DNA of 64,000 nucleotides from CAZLYF01 sp964586835 (GTDB taxonomy: Bacteria > Bacillota > Clostridia > Christensenellales > Aristaeellaceae): the NCBI GenBank assembly GCA_964586835.1, contig CAZPIC010000011.1, positions 1-64,000 of the forward strand, in the 5' to 3' direction. A model generated the notes under the pieces. That model did no database searches. It was not told where the DNA came from and saw only the letters and a list, made by a program, of their open reading frames with translations. Position 1 is the stretch's first letter; every line of letters begins with the position of its first letter. Below, in pieces: positions 35,419 through 44,060 of this stretch. The translations under genes and the position numbers were made by a program.

Positions 35419-36135
35419 CTACAGGATCATCCCGCCGTCCACGCCCAGGACCTGGCCGGTGATATAGGAGGCGGATGGCCCGCACAGGAACGCCACGGCG
35501 CGCGCGACCTCGTCAGCCGATCCGAGCCTGCCAAGGGGAATGGCAGCCTCGAGCGCCTGCCGTTCCTCTGTTGAGTAAGCTGCCAGCATATCGGTGTCAA
35601 TGGCTCCGGGGGCGACACAGTTGACGCGCACGCCTGCGGGCGCCACCTCCTTCGCCAGGGATTTCCCAAGACCGATCAACGCTGCCTTGGAAGCGGAATA
35701 AGCGGCCTCGCAGGAGGCGCCAACCCGGCCCCACATGGAGGAAATCAAAACGATACTACCGTTATGCCGGCCGATCATCCCCGGGAGGATGCCCTTGATG
35801 CAGAGAAAGGCACCGCGCACATTGACCGAAAACAGGTGATCCCAATCCTGTACGTCCATGTCCGTGATCAAGCCGCTAAAGGAGACGCCGGCGCTCAAAA
35901 CCAGCGCGTCCACATGGGACAGCTGCCTTAAGGCCGACTGCAAAAAGACTGCGGTCTCACGCTCATCGGAAAGGTCTGCCCGGTAGGCAATCGCGCCTGT
36001 TTCTTCTGATAGGCGCCGCGTGGCATCCTCACTTTTACAATAATTGAAAGCCACCCGCCAGCCCTTGCGCGTAAGCTCTCGTATGACACCCGCGCCAATG
36101 CCACGGGAACCGCCGGTTACAATGGCCGTATACAT
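35419..36135 (-). CDS. short-chain dehydrogenase/reductase (FabG-like)
   Basis: A 238-residue NAD(P)-dependent oxidoreductase. The cofactor loop is TGGSRGIGAG, the catalytic residues are Ser in LISSMWG and Tyr/Lys in YSASKAALIG, and VNCVAPGAIDTDM plus the C-terminal ITGQVLGVDGGM are typical of the FabG group. It may be a 3-oxoacyl-ACP reductase, but an isolated copy without fab neighbours could act on another substrate. It shares an 83-base divergent region with birA. Confidence 0.88.
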   Translation of the reverse strand: MYTAIVTGGSRGIGAGVIRELTRKGWRVAFNYCKSEDATRRLSEETGAIAYRADLSDERETAVFLQSALRQLSHVDALVLSAGVSFSGLITDMDVQDWDHLFSVNVRGAFLCIKGILPGMIGRHNGSIVLISSMWGRVGASCEAAYSASKAALIGLGKSLAKEVAPAGVRVNCVAPGAIDTDMLAAYSTEERQALEAAIPLGRLGSADEVARAVAFLCGPSASYITGQVLGVDGGMIL

Positions 36136-36218
36136 AGAAATCTCCTGAATCCCGTCTTGCCTATGCGCCCAGGTGACGATCCCCGCCTTGAGAAAGACTC
36201 ACAACCGTTGGAGGAACC

Positions 36219-36971
36219 ATGGACGCTTCGGTTTTACAGGGCTTGCTTCATCTGAAGGCTCCGGTTTGGACGCTTACATGGACGGAATCTACAAACGCTG
36301 AAGCAAAGAAGTGGGCCCTGGATGGTGCGCCGCACGGTGCCTGTATTCTGGCACAAAGGCAAACGCTGGGCCGGGGAAGACTGGGACGCGAGTTTTTTTC
36401 ACCCGAGGGAGGCCTGTACATGAGCGTCATCCTGAGGACTGCGCGTCCGGAGGCGGGGCGCCTGACAGCGCTTGCTGCCGTCACTGTTTGTCGCGCGGTG
36501 GAGAGGGAGACTGGCTGTGAGCTGACCATCAAGTGGGTCAACGACGTGCTGCTCGATGGCCTGAAGGTTTGCGGTATCCTGTCGGAAAGCACAGGGATCG
36601 GGAAGGAGAGGGCCGCCGTGATCGGCGTTGGTATCAATATAGCGCCGGTGGTATTTCCGTCGGAGCTCAAGGAGAAGGCTACCGCGGTGGTGCTTTCCCG
36701 GCCTTTTGCGAAGGAGCGGGTCGCTGCGGGCATCGTCAACGGGCTGGTCGGGGGACTAGTGTCTGGGGAAGCGTTTATGGACGAGTACCGTGCGCGCTGC
36801 GTCACCCTCCAGCGCGCGGTGCGCTTCACCGCCGTGGACGGAAAGACCCTGGTGGGATGGACGGACGACGTGGATGACGAGGGTGCGCTCATCGTCCGCA
36901 CAGACCAGGGGATCCATAGGGTCTTTGCGGGGGAGGTCTTTGTCCAGCCGCTTGACGGGAGCTATGCATGA
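36219..36971 (+). CDS. birA: biotin--[acetyl-CoA-carboxylase] ligase
   Basis: A 250-residue biotin protein ligase that attaches biotin to carboxylase carrier domains through biotinyl-AMP. It shows ESTNAEAKKWA, the adenylate loop LGRGRLGREF, KWVNDVLLDG (KWPND in E. coli) and KVCGILSE, plus the small C-terminal SH3-like domain. It lacks the N-terminal DNA-binding helix-turn-helix, so it is a class I, non-regulatory ligase. The start ATG follows TTGGAGG. Confidence 0.93.
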   Translation: MDASVLQGLLHLKAPVWTLTWTESTNAEAKKWALDGAPHGACILAQRQTLGRGRLGREFFSPEGGLYMSVILRTARPEAGRLTALAAVTVCRAVERETGCELTIKWVNDVLLDGLKVCGILSESTGIGKERAAVIGVGINIAPVVFPSELKEKATAVVLSRPFAKERVAAGIVNGLVGGLVSGEAFMDEYRARCVTLQRAVRFTAVDGKTLVGWTDDVDDEGALIVRTDQGIHRVFAGEVFVQPLDGSYA

Positions 36972-36975
36972 GTTT

Positions 36976-37002
36976 AAAAAAGGGACGGCGTAACGCCAGC
37001 CC
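36976..37002 (-). terminator. terminator of the rubrerythrin transcript
   Basis: On the minus strand GGGCTGGCGT, a one-base loop and ACGCCGTCCC form an imperfect stem (two internal mismatches) that is followed by six T (36981-36976). It begins about 20 bases after the rubrerythrin stop and overlaps the 3' flank of birA. Confidence 0.6.
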
Positions 37003-37022
37003 CTGAGACACGGCGACCGGGT

Positions 37023-37574
37023 TTAGTAGTTGTTGGCCTTCTTCTCAAAGTAGGAGCGGGGATGGTCGCAAGCCGGACACTTCGCCGGGGGTGTCTTTCC
37101 CGTGTGGATGAAACCGCAATTGCGGCAGTGCCAGCTGACAGGAGCCTCATGCGCGAAGACCTCGCCCGATTCGATGTTCTGGTGCAGCTTGAGATAGCGA
37201 TTCTCGTGCTCGTTTTCTATCTTGGCAACGTTTTCAAACTGCCTGGCGATCTCGTGGAAGCCCTCTTTGTGCGCCGTTTCGGCAAAGCCCTTGTACATTT
37301 CGGTCCACTCGTAGTGCTCGCCCGCTGCGGCGGCGACCAGGTTCTTCAGCGTGTCGCCCTCTTTCTTTCCGTCGGCAAGCAGCCCCAGCGCCTTAAACCA
37401 CAGTTTCGCGTGCTCCTTTTCATTCAGGGCGGTTTCCGCGAAGATGGCAGAGATTTGCTCGTAGCCTTCTTTTTTAGCTGCGCTGGCGAAATAGTCGTAT
37501 TTGTTCCTGGCCTGACTTTCGCCTGAGAACGCTTCCATCAGGTTCTTCTCCGTTTGAGATCCCTTCAGTTCCAT
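37023..37574 (-). CDS. rbr: rubrerythrin
   Basis: A 183-residue non-haem iron peroxidase that protects anaerobes from hydrogen peroxide. The N-terminal ferritin-like four-helix domain carries the diiron ligands (EAFSGESQARNKY, AETALNEKEHAK, AGEHYEWTEMY, VAKIENEHENRY). The C-terminal ~40 residues are a rubredoxin domain with two CxxC pairs (CRNC and CPAC). The start ATG 37574 follows AAGGAGG. A 40-codon membrane-peptide gene lies directly upstream on the same transcript. Good evidence that the host is an anaerobe. Confidence 0.96.
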   Translation of the reverse strand: MELKGSQTEKNLMEAFSGESQARNKYDYFASAAKKEGYEQISAIFAETALNEKEHAKLWFKALGLLADGKKEGDTLKNLVAAAAGEHYEWTEMYKGFAETAHKEGFHEIARQFENVAKIENEHENRYLKLHQNIESGEVFAHEAPVSWHCRNCGFIHTGKTPPAKCPACDHPRSYFEKKANNY

Positions 37575-37607
37575 GCTTTCCTCCTTGAATTGGCGTGGAC
37601 GTAACGG

Positions 37608-37730
37608 TCAGACGATGTCGAGCAGAGCGGCAAGCGCGCCGCCTACGATTAAAAGGGCAAGAAAAACGCTGAGCGCTCTGACAAAAACTGTCCGACCTGT
37701 CATCCGCCGCCTCTTTGCCTTCATCGACAT
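37608..37730 (-). CDS. 40-residue single-pass membrane peptide upstream of rubrerythrin
   Basis: An open frame of 40 codons with a textbook start: AAAGGAG seven bases before ATG 37730 and a consensus promoter just upstream. The peptide has a very basic N-terminus (MSMKAKRRRMTGR) and one hydrophobic segment (VFVRALSVFLALLIVGGALA), then ends LLDIV. It would be a cytoplasm-in, single-span membrane protein. It ends 33 bases before the rubrerythrin ATG, so the two genes share a message. I recognise no family. The promoter, binding site and strongly amphipathic composition make it likely to be translated. Confidence 0.7.
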   Translation of the reverse strand: MSMKAKRRRMTGRTVFVRALSVFLALLIVGGALAALLDIV

Positions 37731-37759
37731 GAACTCGCTCCTTTGCCTGAATGTTGGGT

Positions 37760-37789
37760 ATTATAATCAAGAAACCCTGTCCGTGTCAA
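37760..37789 (-). promoter_or_regulatory. consensus sigma-A promoter for the membrane peptide-rubrerythrin unit
   Basis: On the minus strand TTGACA (37789-37784), an 18-base spacer and TATAAT (37765-37760): both hexamers are perfect. It lies ~30 bases before the membrane peptide ATG. No clear PerR or Fur box was recognised. Confidence 0.8.
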
Positions 37790-37802
37790 AGCCCGGTGGG
37801 GG

Positions 37803-38516
37803 TCAGGGCTTGCAGTTGCTGCAGGGAGTGTACCCGTGGGCCAGGGCTTCCTCGCGGCTTTCGAGGGGGACACGGTTTTTCATGGAGGGCAAGGTGGGAC
37901 AGTTTGGCAGGTGAAACCTGAGGTTCTGTGCATGCCCGATATACCTGGGTTCTGACTCGGCAGGGGAAGGTTCCGATGGCATCGCCCTGGCTGAGGAGGA
38001 GGGACTGTCGCTGTCCGCTTCATCAGGAGCACTTTGAGGCTCTTCCCTGAGGTCGGAGGCGCTGTCATCCGGGCCCTCTCTCAGCGTCTGTACATCAGCG
38101 TGGCTGTCGTCGGTTTCCTCTTTCTGCTTATCGCTGTCCGTATCGTCCTCGTTTGTTTCGCCTGTCTCTTCTTCAGCGTCGTCCCATCCGACGTCTTCAT
38201 CGGCAGAATCCTCCTCCTGAAGGCCACAGGGAACCTCCTGTCCGTCCACGTCGCAGGAGGCTGCTGAAGGCTCGGAGCTGTCATCTGTGCTGAGGGCAGC
38301 ATCAGGGGCACCGTCCTTTTGAAAAACGGACTTCAGGCAGATCTTCCTTGTTTTGCAAAGCCAGTCAAGCATCCGTACGATCAGGAGGATCATAGCGGCT
38401 GCGAGAAGGAAGAAAAGCACCCTGGTGAAGGTATCTCCGACCAGGAAAACCAGGATGATGAAGAGGATCAACAGCACTCCACACAGCACAAACAGGGATT
38501 TTTCGATTCTGGTCAT
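37803..38516 (-). CDS. membrane protein with acidic linker and C-terminal Ada-like cysteine cluster
   Basis: A 237-residue protein of unknown function. Two transmembrane helices (~9-29 and ~33-50) are followed by a basic stretch, then a long acidic, Ser/Glu/Asp-rich disordered linker (~65-190), and a compact C-terminal domain RYIGHAQNLRFHLPNCPTL ... SREEALAHGYTPCSNCKP. The last part has the H-x5-C ... CxxC layout of the Ada-like metal-binding modules found at the ends of some thermonucleases and surface proteins. I choose ATG 38516 behind AGAGGTGG; the frame is open upstream to 38840 without coding character. The Zn-binding role is inferred from the pattern. Confidence 0.75.
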   Translation of the reverse strand: MTRIEKSLFVLCGVLLILFIILVFLVGDTFTRVLFFLLAAAMILLIVRMLDWLCKTRKICLKSVFQKDGAPDAALSTDDSSEPSAASCDVDGQEVPCGLQEEDSADEDVGWDDAEEETGETNEDDTDSDKQKEETDDSHADVQTLREGPDDSASDLREEPQSAPDEADSDSPSSSARAMPSEPSPAESEPRYIGHAQNLRFHLPNCPTLPSMKNRVPLESREEALAHGYTPCSNCKP

Positions 38517-39002
38517 ACGCCCACCTCTCCGTCGCCGTCCCACGTCACGAGGCACAGAACTCCAGACGTACGTTTCGGGCGCTTCAGGTTTTTCCGCCGC
38601 ATTATACCATTCCTTCAAAGTTGCGTCAACGCGCGGCGGGGCTTGGCTTTTTCCCTTCCTTTGTGAAAGGATCCCGGTAATTTCTATGGAAATCGTGGTC
38701 CACAGGCTGCTTTCGGTTTCGCAGAAATAGGCACGGGGGATGGGGCAAAAGCACGGTTCCTGTGCCTTACGGGGGGCTTCCCCTCCGGCATGCAGCTTGA
38801 TGTGTAGCCTGGACAGCGTTACCATGGGCTGGGCACACAATCAAACGGCGAGGCTGTGCAGTGTTGTGGAGATCGGAAGCAGGAGTGGATGGAGCTCCCC
38901 GATGAAGGAGAGCGGGACCAGTCGCGCTCTACATCCCAGTCATCAGAAAAAGGCGGTATGCGTGTGCCTGGTGACCCCTGACCAGGTGAAGAGGAGGGGA
39001 TC
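38517..39002. other. intergenic region, no gene seen
   Basis: About 490 bases between the Ada-like membrane protein and the cupin gene. A plus-strand frame at 38740-39009 is Cys/Ser-rich with no family resemblance and no ribosome binding site. No promoter or hairpin is convincing. Confidence 0.4.
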
Positions 39003-39134
39003 CTGCTGAAGAATTCGGATCACAGCCTGTCAAGCCAGGTCCGTGAGCTTCATGGCGGGCTTCAAGGCTTCACAGACCGCTGCACGCTTCTCCCTGTTCC
39101 CGAGGATTTTCCCTTTCCCAACAGTACCCTGCCT

Positions 39135-39581
39135 GTGCTTTTCTATCCGCGGGTGTTCCCGGATGACCACGCACTGGTGCGTGGCTTTGAGGAGCGATTC
39201 ATCCGGAACGGGTGGCAAGGGGTATGGGTCAACGGCGTGTACAACTTTGATCATTTCCATGCTTGCTCACATGAAGTCCTGGGATGCGTGGCAGGGTGGG
39301 CGCGTCTGCGTCTGGGTGGCCCCAGCGGGAGAACGGTTCTCTTTGGGGCGGGGGACGCTGTGTTGCTGCCAGCAGGCGTGGGACATCGGCATATTGAAGG
39401 CTCACCCCGCTTTTCAGTCGTGGGAGCTTATCCCCAGGGACAGTCGCCCGATATGGAACGGGGTGACGCGAGGAGGTTCCAGCGCCTGAAAGAGCGCTCC
39501 GCGAAGACACCTTTTCCGCAGACAGATCCGGTGTTTGGAGCGGAAGGGCCCGCAACCCTCGTATGGTGCGACACCGGCTGA
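39135..39581 (+). CDS. cupin-domain protein (YjlB-like); true start probably upstream
   Basis: A single-domain cupin. Cupin motif 1 is seen in FDHFHACSHEVLGCVAG and motif 2 in GDAVLLPAGVGHRHIEG, so a metal-binding jelly-roll barrel is likely; the enzyme activity is unknown. The first canonical start in frame is GTG 39135, but the in-frame sequence before it (VPEDFPFPNSTLPV) continues the YjlB-type N-terminus and stays open back to 38982. A strong GAGGAGGGG at 38991-38999 lies six bases before CTG 39006, with no ATG, GTG or TTG between. The protein may start at that CTG (about 191 residues), or its original start codon has been lost. Confidence 0.75.
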   Translation: MLFYPRVFPDDHALVRGFEERFIRNGWQGVWVNGVYNFDHFHACSHEVLGCVAGWARLRLGGPSGRTVLFGAGDAVLLPAGVGHRHIEGSPRFSVVGAYPQGQSPDMERGDARRFQRLKERSAKTPFPQTDPVFGAEGPATLVWCDTG

Positions 39582-40242
39582 GGCGGTGCAGGAGAGCAGA
39601 AGGGGAGGCCCTGTGTTCGGATCTCCTTGTCAGGAGATTTGTCAGCTACAATGAGGGGACGGAGGTTCCTGGAGTCCGCATCTTTTGCAGGCAGAGGAGC
39701 GGAGCGCTGGGAACCAATCTGAGCCCGGCTCTCCGTGGGCAGGGATGCTGCCGCCTTCCCGAGCGGAGTGCTTGCAGCGATGGCGGATGCTGTGAAGCGA
39801 TTCTCGGACGCTCTCGCGCGTTGTTGCCAGCCTGGCGGGCTTCAACGCGAGCAGGGCTAAGCCAACAGGTCCTGAACACCCCATGAACATGCCGGGAACG
39901 AAGAGGTGACTGGGCAGGCCGTAGTTTCGTCCGACCGGCATTGAACGACTCTGGGCAGGATCGGTTGATGGAGCCTGTCAGGGCGCTCCATGGGTCTTGA
40001 GCATCCATGGCCAGCGCGTGGCCTTGGGCACGAGGCACAGGAGGCTGGTCTTTGACTGTGTGGCCTCAGCCTTTCCAGGACGCACATATGCACCAGGCAG
40101 GCGATCCAGGACTCCGCATGCGCGAGAAGCCCGGAGACTGTGTCTGTACGATCAGCTTTGATTCAGGCTTTGACGCGATCCCTTCCGGTTTCTTAAGCAG
40201 ATCCGGATCTTCCCGGGATGAGCGGCAACAGGAAAGAGGCGC
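39582..40242. other. intergenic region, no gene seen
   Basis: About 660 bases between the convergent cupin and aldo/keto reductase genes. Frames are short or Arg/Ser/Cys-rich shadows. I see no tRNA, terminator or repeat that stands out. Confidence 0.4.
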
Positions 40243-41235
40243 TCAGGTTTCCTGTGTGACGCGGTCGATGGCTGCAAGCTCTTCCGCTGTAAACGTGAGG
40301 TTTTCCTGCGCGCGAACGCAATCTCTGATCTGGCTTGTGCGGCTCGCGCCTATAATGACCGAGGCCGTAACGGAGCTTCTGTGGAGCCAGGCCAAGGCCA
40401 TCTGCGCCAGCGTCTGTCCACGCGTGCGAGCCAGCTCGTTGAGCTTACGGACCTTTTGCAGAACGTCTTTGGTGATGGCGGATTCCTTTAAAAATACGCT
40501 GGACCCAGCCACCCGCGAATCTGCAGGGATGCCGTGCAGGTAACGATCTGTAAGAATTCCCTGGGCAAGGGGCGAATAGGGAATGGCACCGACACCTTTG
40601 GCCTTAAGCAACGGGTAGAGCTCTTTTTCAGGACCCCGGTTGAAGAGGTTGTAGCGCGGCTGGTGGATGAGGCAGTGGATGCCGAGTCCGTTGAGAATTT
40701 CGATCGCCCTGCCTGCCTCCTCTGCCTCGTAGTTGGATAGCCCCACATACAGTGTCTTGCCGGAACGGACAGCTTGCTCCAGCGCGCCCATGGTTTCTTC
40801 CAGAGGCGTATTCGGATCCGGGCGGTGGTGGTAGAAGATGTCCACATACTCAAGTCCCATGCGCTGGAGGCTCTGGTCCAGGCTTGAAAGCAGCTGTTTG
40901 CGAGAGCCCCATTCGCCATAGGGTCCCTCCCACATATAATAGCCTGACTTTGTTGAGATGATCAGCTCGTCGCGGTAAGGAGAAAGGTCGTTTTTGAGGA
41001 CGCGGCCGAAGTTTTCTTCGGCGCTTCCGGGCGGCGGACCATAATTATTGGCGAGGTCAAAATGTGTGATGCCCAGGTCAAAGGCATGAAGGACCATGTC
41101 CCGGCTATCCTCATACGGGGTCACGCCGCCGAAGTTGTGCCAGAGCCCCAGGGAAACCATGGGGAGCCGGATGCCGCTCTTTCCCACACGCTTGTATTGC
41201 ATCGTCTGATACCGTTCAGGGCTTGCGTTGTACAT
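40243..41235 (-). CDS. aldo/keto reductase (YghZ/Gpr type, L-glyceraldehyde 3-phosphate reductase-like)
   Basis: A 330-residue NADPH-dependent reductase. The catalytic tetrad is visible as Asp60 and Tyr65 (HFDLANNYG), Lys96 (ISTKSGYYMW) and His137 (FYHHRPD). The GPPPGSAEENFG stretch and YMWEGPYGEWGSRK are typical of the AKR14 (YghZ) group, which reduces L-glyceraldehyde 3-phosphate and methylglyoxal. I choose ATG 41235 behind GGCAGGAGG; the frame stays open to 41499 but those residues look untranslated. Single-gene unit. Confidence 0.93.
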   Translation of the reverse strand: MYNASPERYQTMQYKRVGKSGIRLPMVSLGLWHNFGGVTPYEDSRDMVLHAFDLGITHFDLANNYGPPPGSAEENFGRVLKNDLSPYRDELIISTKSGYYMWEGPYGEWGSRKQLLSSLDQSLQRMGLEYVDIFYHHRPDPNTPLEETMGALEQAVRSGKTLYVGLSNYEAEEAGRAIEILNGLGIHCLIHQPRYNLFNRGPEKELYPLLKAKGVGAIPYSPLAQGILTDRYLHGIPADSRVAGSSVFLKESAITKDVLQKVRKLNELARTRGQTLAQMALAWLHRSSVTASVIIGASRTSQIRDCVRAQENLTFTAEELAAIDRVTQET

Positions 41236-42105
41236 GGCTACCTCCTGCCTTAAGAAGATTTTTCCTCCGAAGTAAGATACGACAAAGCGCCGCTTCCAAC
41301 AGTATACCCAATTTTCCGCGAGAGGGGGCACGGGGTAACTCCACGGGGCCAGGCCCACGCATGGACATTCCAGTATGAAGAGGTTGACAGATCCATTTTG
41401 ATCATTGAGTTTTGTGCGGTAAATAATTATTAAAAAACACATCGAACAACAAAGAAGAGGTTTAGGAGAGAAGAAGATGCAGGGTGGGTCAGTTATCATC
41501 GTAAGATCTGTATGGATGGATGAAAGGCGTGATGGAAAACATCACAGAGGAAAGATCAGCCGGAAGACAGCCTGTCCATCGCGGTAGCAGACGCGCTGGC
41601 TATGCCGACAGCGGGAACGAGGCAGCGGCCTTTGCCCGCGCCTGTCTTCATGGATGACGCAACGGCATCACATTGCTCAGGAAGAAACGGGTGAAGCCGG
41701 CACTGAGAGGACGAGCCTGAATGAAAAGGCGAGTGAGCCAGGACTGTCAGAAATCACCGGGGCATCGGAAGCATGCCCGGACCCTGTCTGTCGTACGGAG
41801 CGAGGGTTGTCGGGTCGCCTGCAAGGAGGATGGTCCCAGAAATCCGGCTGTACTAATAAGGAAACGCTCCACAGGATCCGTAAAGACGCATTCTTTGAAC
41901 ATGCCACCAGCCCCCGGAGACGGTTCAAAGTCGGGCTGCACCCTAAGTACCTGGAAAGCATGATTTGGAGAAGGGGATGCTTTGTCCGCAGCTCATCGCG
42001 GGGGTGGATTCTGGCTGCCCATGAATCAGCTTTGGTCATCGCCTGTCGTTTCTTTCATCTCCGGTGCTATACTGAGACAAAGGGTATCCAGGGAGGTTTC
42101 CACCC
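41236..42105. other. intergenic region with AT-rich segment
   Basis: About 870 bases between aldo/keto reductase (minus) and CotH-like (plus) genes. An AT-rich patch (about 41400-41460) stands out against the GC-rich surroundings. A 36-codon frame at 41477 has a fair ribosome binding site but an unremarkable basic product. I see no larger gene and no clear promoter hexamer pair. Confidence 0.4.
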
Positions 42106-43668
42106 ATGAAACGAGTAGTTGTTCTGGTTGTGGGGGTCATGCTGGCGGGCATGGGAACCTATGGTCTATGTCATGCGTCTTCCAAGAGTATGGCATTGAA
42201 CGCGATCAGGACGATCGCGGCGGACGAGGCGCAACAGATCACTTCTGAACGTTTTTCTTGCGAGGATGAGCTGGCACGGTTCAATGTCTCCGGACACCCT
42301 CTTCCATTCGACATAACGACAGGAGACCTATATACTCCGGACGAAAATACCGTTTCGGTCGACGCTGGGGAGGGCGTCCATCTGTGCAAACGCATGGATG
42401 GAACGCGCCTGTCGATCATCGCCTACAGGGAGGGCGCTTACAGGATCTACCATATCATTGTCACGGGGCTCCCCATTGTAGAACTGACCGTATTGAAGAA
42501 GATGGAGGGCAGTGAACCGATCCCGCATGAGTATGCCAATGCGGAACTCAAAATCTTCGATGGCCTTTTATCGCCACAGCCTCTTGTCATTGAAAGCCTG
42601 GCAAGAGTCAAGATCCGGGGGTTTTCAAGTCAGTTATACGAAAAGAAGAGCTATCAAATCAAGCTGGTTGACAGTCTGTATAAGCCCAAACCCGTGTATC
42701 TCTCCCCTCTGGGGCTTTCGATGAACTCTAAATTCGCACTAAACTCACTGTATGAAGACGAATCAAAAATTCGGGATGTATTTTCGCTGGATCTATGGGA
42801 CAGAATCAGCGCTGCTGACAGCAAGCGCAACAAAGATCAAAGTGCGCATATGACGCATGTGGAATTGTTCATAAACAGCGAATACTGGGGCTTGTACGGA
42901 TTCCATGAGATCGTCAATGAGTATTCTTTCTATGGCGGCCCCTCCGATGGAGCCCTGCTGAAAATCAATAGATATCTGGAGGAATATCTCGAAGAGGGAA
43001 TTAACCAAGATATCTTCGAATGGGCACGAACTGAAACAGCATATTTGGCTGTTCCGTATAACAGGCTGGAGACAGATTTCAGCGATTTCTGCAGCATCAT
43101 ATTCTATTCTAATGACGAGGACTTTTTAGAACTGATTGAATACTTCATCGACATAGAAAACTGCATCGATTATTACCTGTTTACCGAACTGCTCTATGCC
43201 AAGGACAACGCATGGAAAAATATGGTTCTGAAAACCGAGAAGGCCGGGGAAACCCTGAAGTTCATCATTCTGCCGTGGGACTGTGATCAGGTCTGCGGCT
43301 TGATTTGGACCGGGGAGCCGCCGTACTACGTCGCGACAGATATGAAACACGTAAGCGCACTGGTATACCAGGGTGGTGTCGGGCTGTTTCAGCGATTGCT
43401 AACACTGAACGTTGGAAATTTCCGGAACAAGGCAAGCGAAAAGTGGCAGGTATACCGCGGAGGGATTTTTAGTGAGGAACAATTGATAAACCATGCGGAC
43501 ACCCTGTTTGATTTGTTGGAGGCGTGTGGCGCAAGAGCGCGTGAGGCAATGCGCTGGCCAGACTCCGCTCTGTCGCCAGACAATGGATTTGTTCAGTCTT
43601 TCGTGAAGGAAAGGCTGCTGTACCTGGACGAAATTTTTTCGACGATGGGGGCGGGCGACCAGCCATAA
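42106..43668 (+). CDS. secreted CotH-kinase family protein
   Basis: A 520-residue exported protein of the CotH kinase family. The N-terminus is a signal peptide (MKRVVVLVVGVMLAGMGTYG, cleavage near CHASSK). Residues ~160-440 carry the family landmarks: RVKIRGFSSQLYEKKSYQIK, HVELFINSEYWGLYGFHE, the metal/catalytic NAWKNMVL, and LPWDCDQVCG. Bacillus CotH phosphorylates spore coat proteins; many secreted members in anaerobes, including cellulosomal ones, are of unknown role. The region is less GC-rich than its neighbours, which may point to acquisition. The ATG follows GGGAGG. It is alone; downstream is an arginase-family remnant on the other strand. Confidence 0.87.
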   Translation: MKRVVVLVVGVMLAGMGTYGLCHASSKSMALNAIRTIAADEAQQITSERFSCEDELARFNVSGHPLPFDITTGDLYTPDENTVSVDAGEGVHLCKRMDGTRLSIIAYREGAYRIYHIIVTGLPIVELTVLKKMEGSEPIPHEYANAELKIFDGLLSPQPLVIESLARVKIRGFSSQLYEKKSYQIKLVDSLYKPKPVYLSPLGLSMNSKFALNSLYEDESKIRDVFSLDLWDRISAADSKRNKDQSAHMTHVELFINSEYWGLYGFHEIVNEYSFYGGPSDGALLKINRYLEEYLEEGINQDIFEWARTETAYLAVPYNRLETDFSDFCSIIFYSNDEDFLELIEYFIDIENCIDYYLFTELLYAKDNAWKNMVLKTEKAGETLKFIILPWDCDQVCGLIWTGEPPYYVATDMKHVSALVYQGGVGLFQRLLTLNVGNFRNKASEKWQVYRGGIFSEEQLINHADTLFDLLEACGARAREAMRWPDSALSPDNGFVQSFVKERLLYLDEIFSTMGAGDQP

Positions 43669-43778
43669 AACCCCGGACGAAAGATAAACACTGGTCCCAC
43701 TGTGCGCGCCCTTTCCGATGGCACAGGATTCCCGCTCCGAACGCAAGCCCTATCAGGTGCAGAGCTGGTATTTTGCGA

Positions 43779-44060
43779 TCATGACGAGAAAGCCTTCTTT
43801 GTGAAGGAAGACAGAACGGATGGGCGGGTAAATTTCGCATCAGGGTCTGTGACGCTTCCTTTAACTGTGCCAATCATACCGTATTCTGTTTCCAGAGGTT
43901 TATTAAAATCCTCATTCACTGCGATTTTGATTGTTTCATCGGTTTTGCTGGGAGGTGCAATAAACGCCAAAACCTCTGCGCCAAACACATAGTCCGGGTT
44001 GGCGCCGCCCTGCCACTGAGGCAATATCAGCCGCAGGGTTTTTGACTTATCTGCTAAAAT
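43779..44060 (-). pseudogene. N-terminal remnant of an arginase/agmatinase-family gene
   Basis: The minus strand encodes about 94 residues that begin ADKSKTLRLILPQWQGG and continue ANPDYVFGAEVLAFIAPP, then PLETEYGMIG. This is the N-terminus of the arginase-family (ureohydrolase) proteins that start with LPQWQGG. The resemblance fades after about 65 residues and the frame stops at 43779; the metal-binding histidine/aspartate motifs are absent. A strong AAGGAGG (44070-44064) stands before it, but the codons at the right distance are ATT, TTA and GCA rather than a start; the first usable start is TTG 44024. Truncation plus a missing start suggests a decayed gene. Confidence 0.5.

Noticed and set aside
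38740..39009. A 89-codon plus-strand open frame before the cupin gene
   Set aside because: Cys/Ser-rich, no ribosome binding site, no resemblance to any family; it only overlaps the cupin leader.
41654..42109. A 151-codon frame before the CotH-like gene
   Set aside because: Composition is Arg/Cys/Ser-rich without motifs, and it would overlap the well-supported CotH start and signal peptide.
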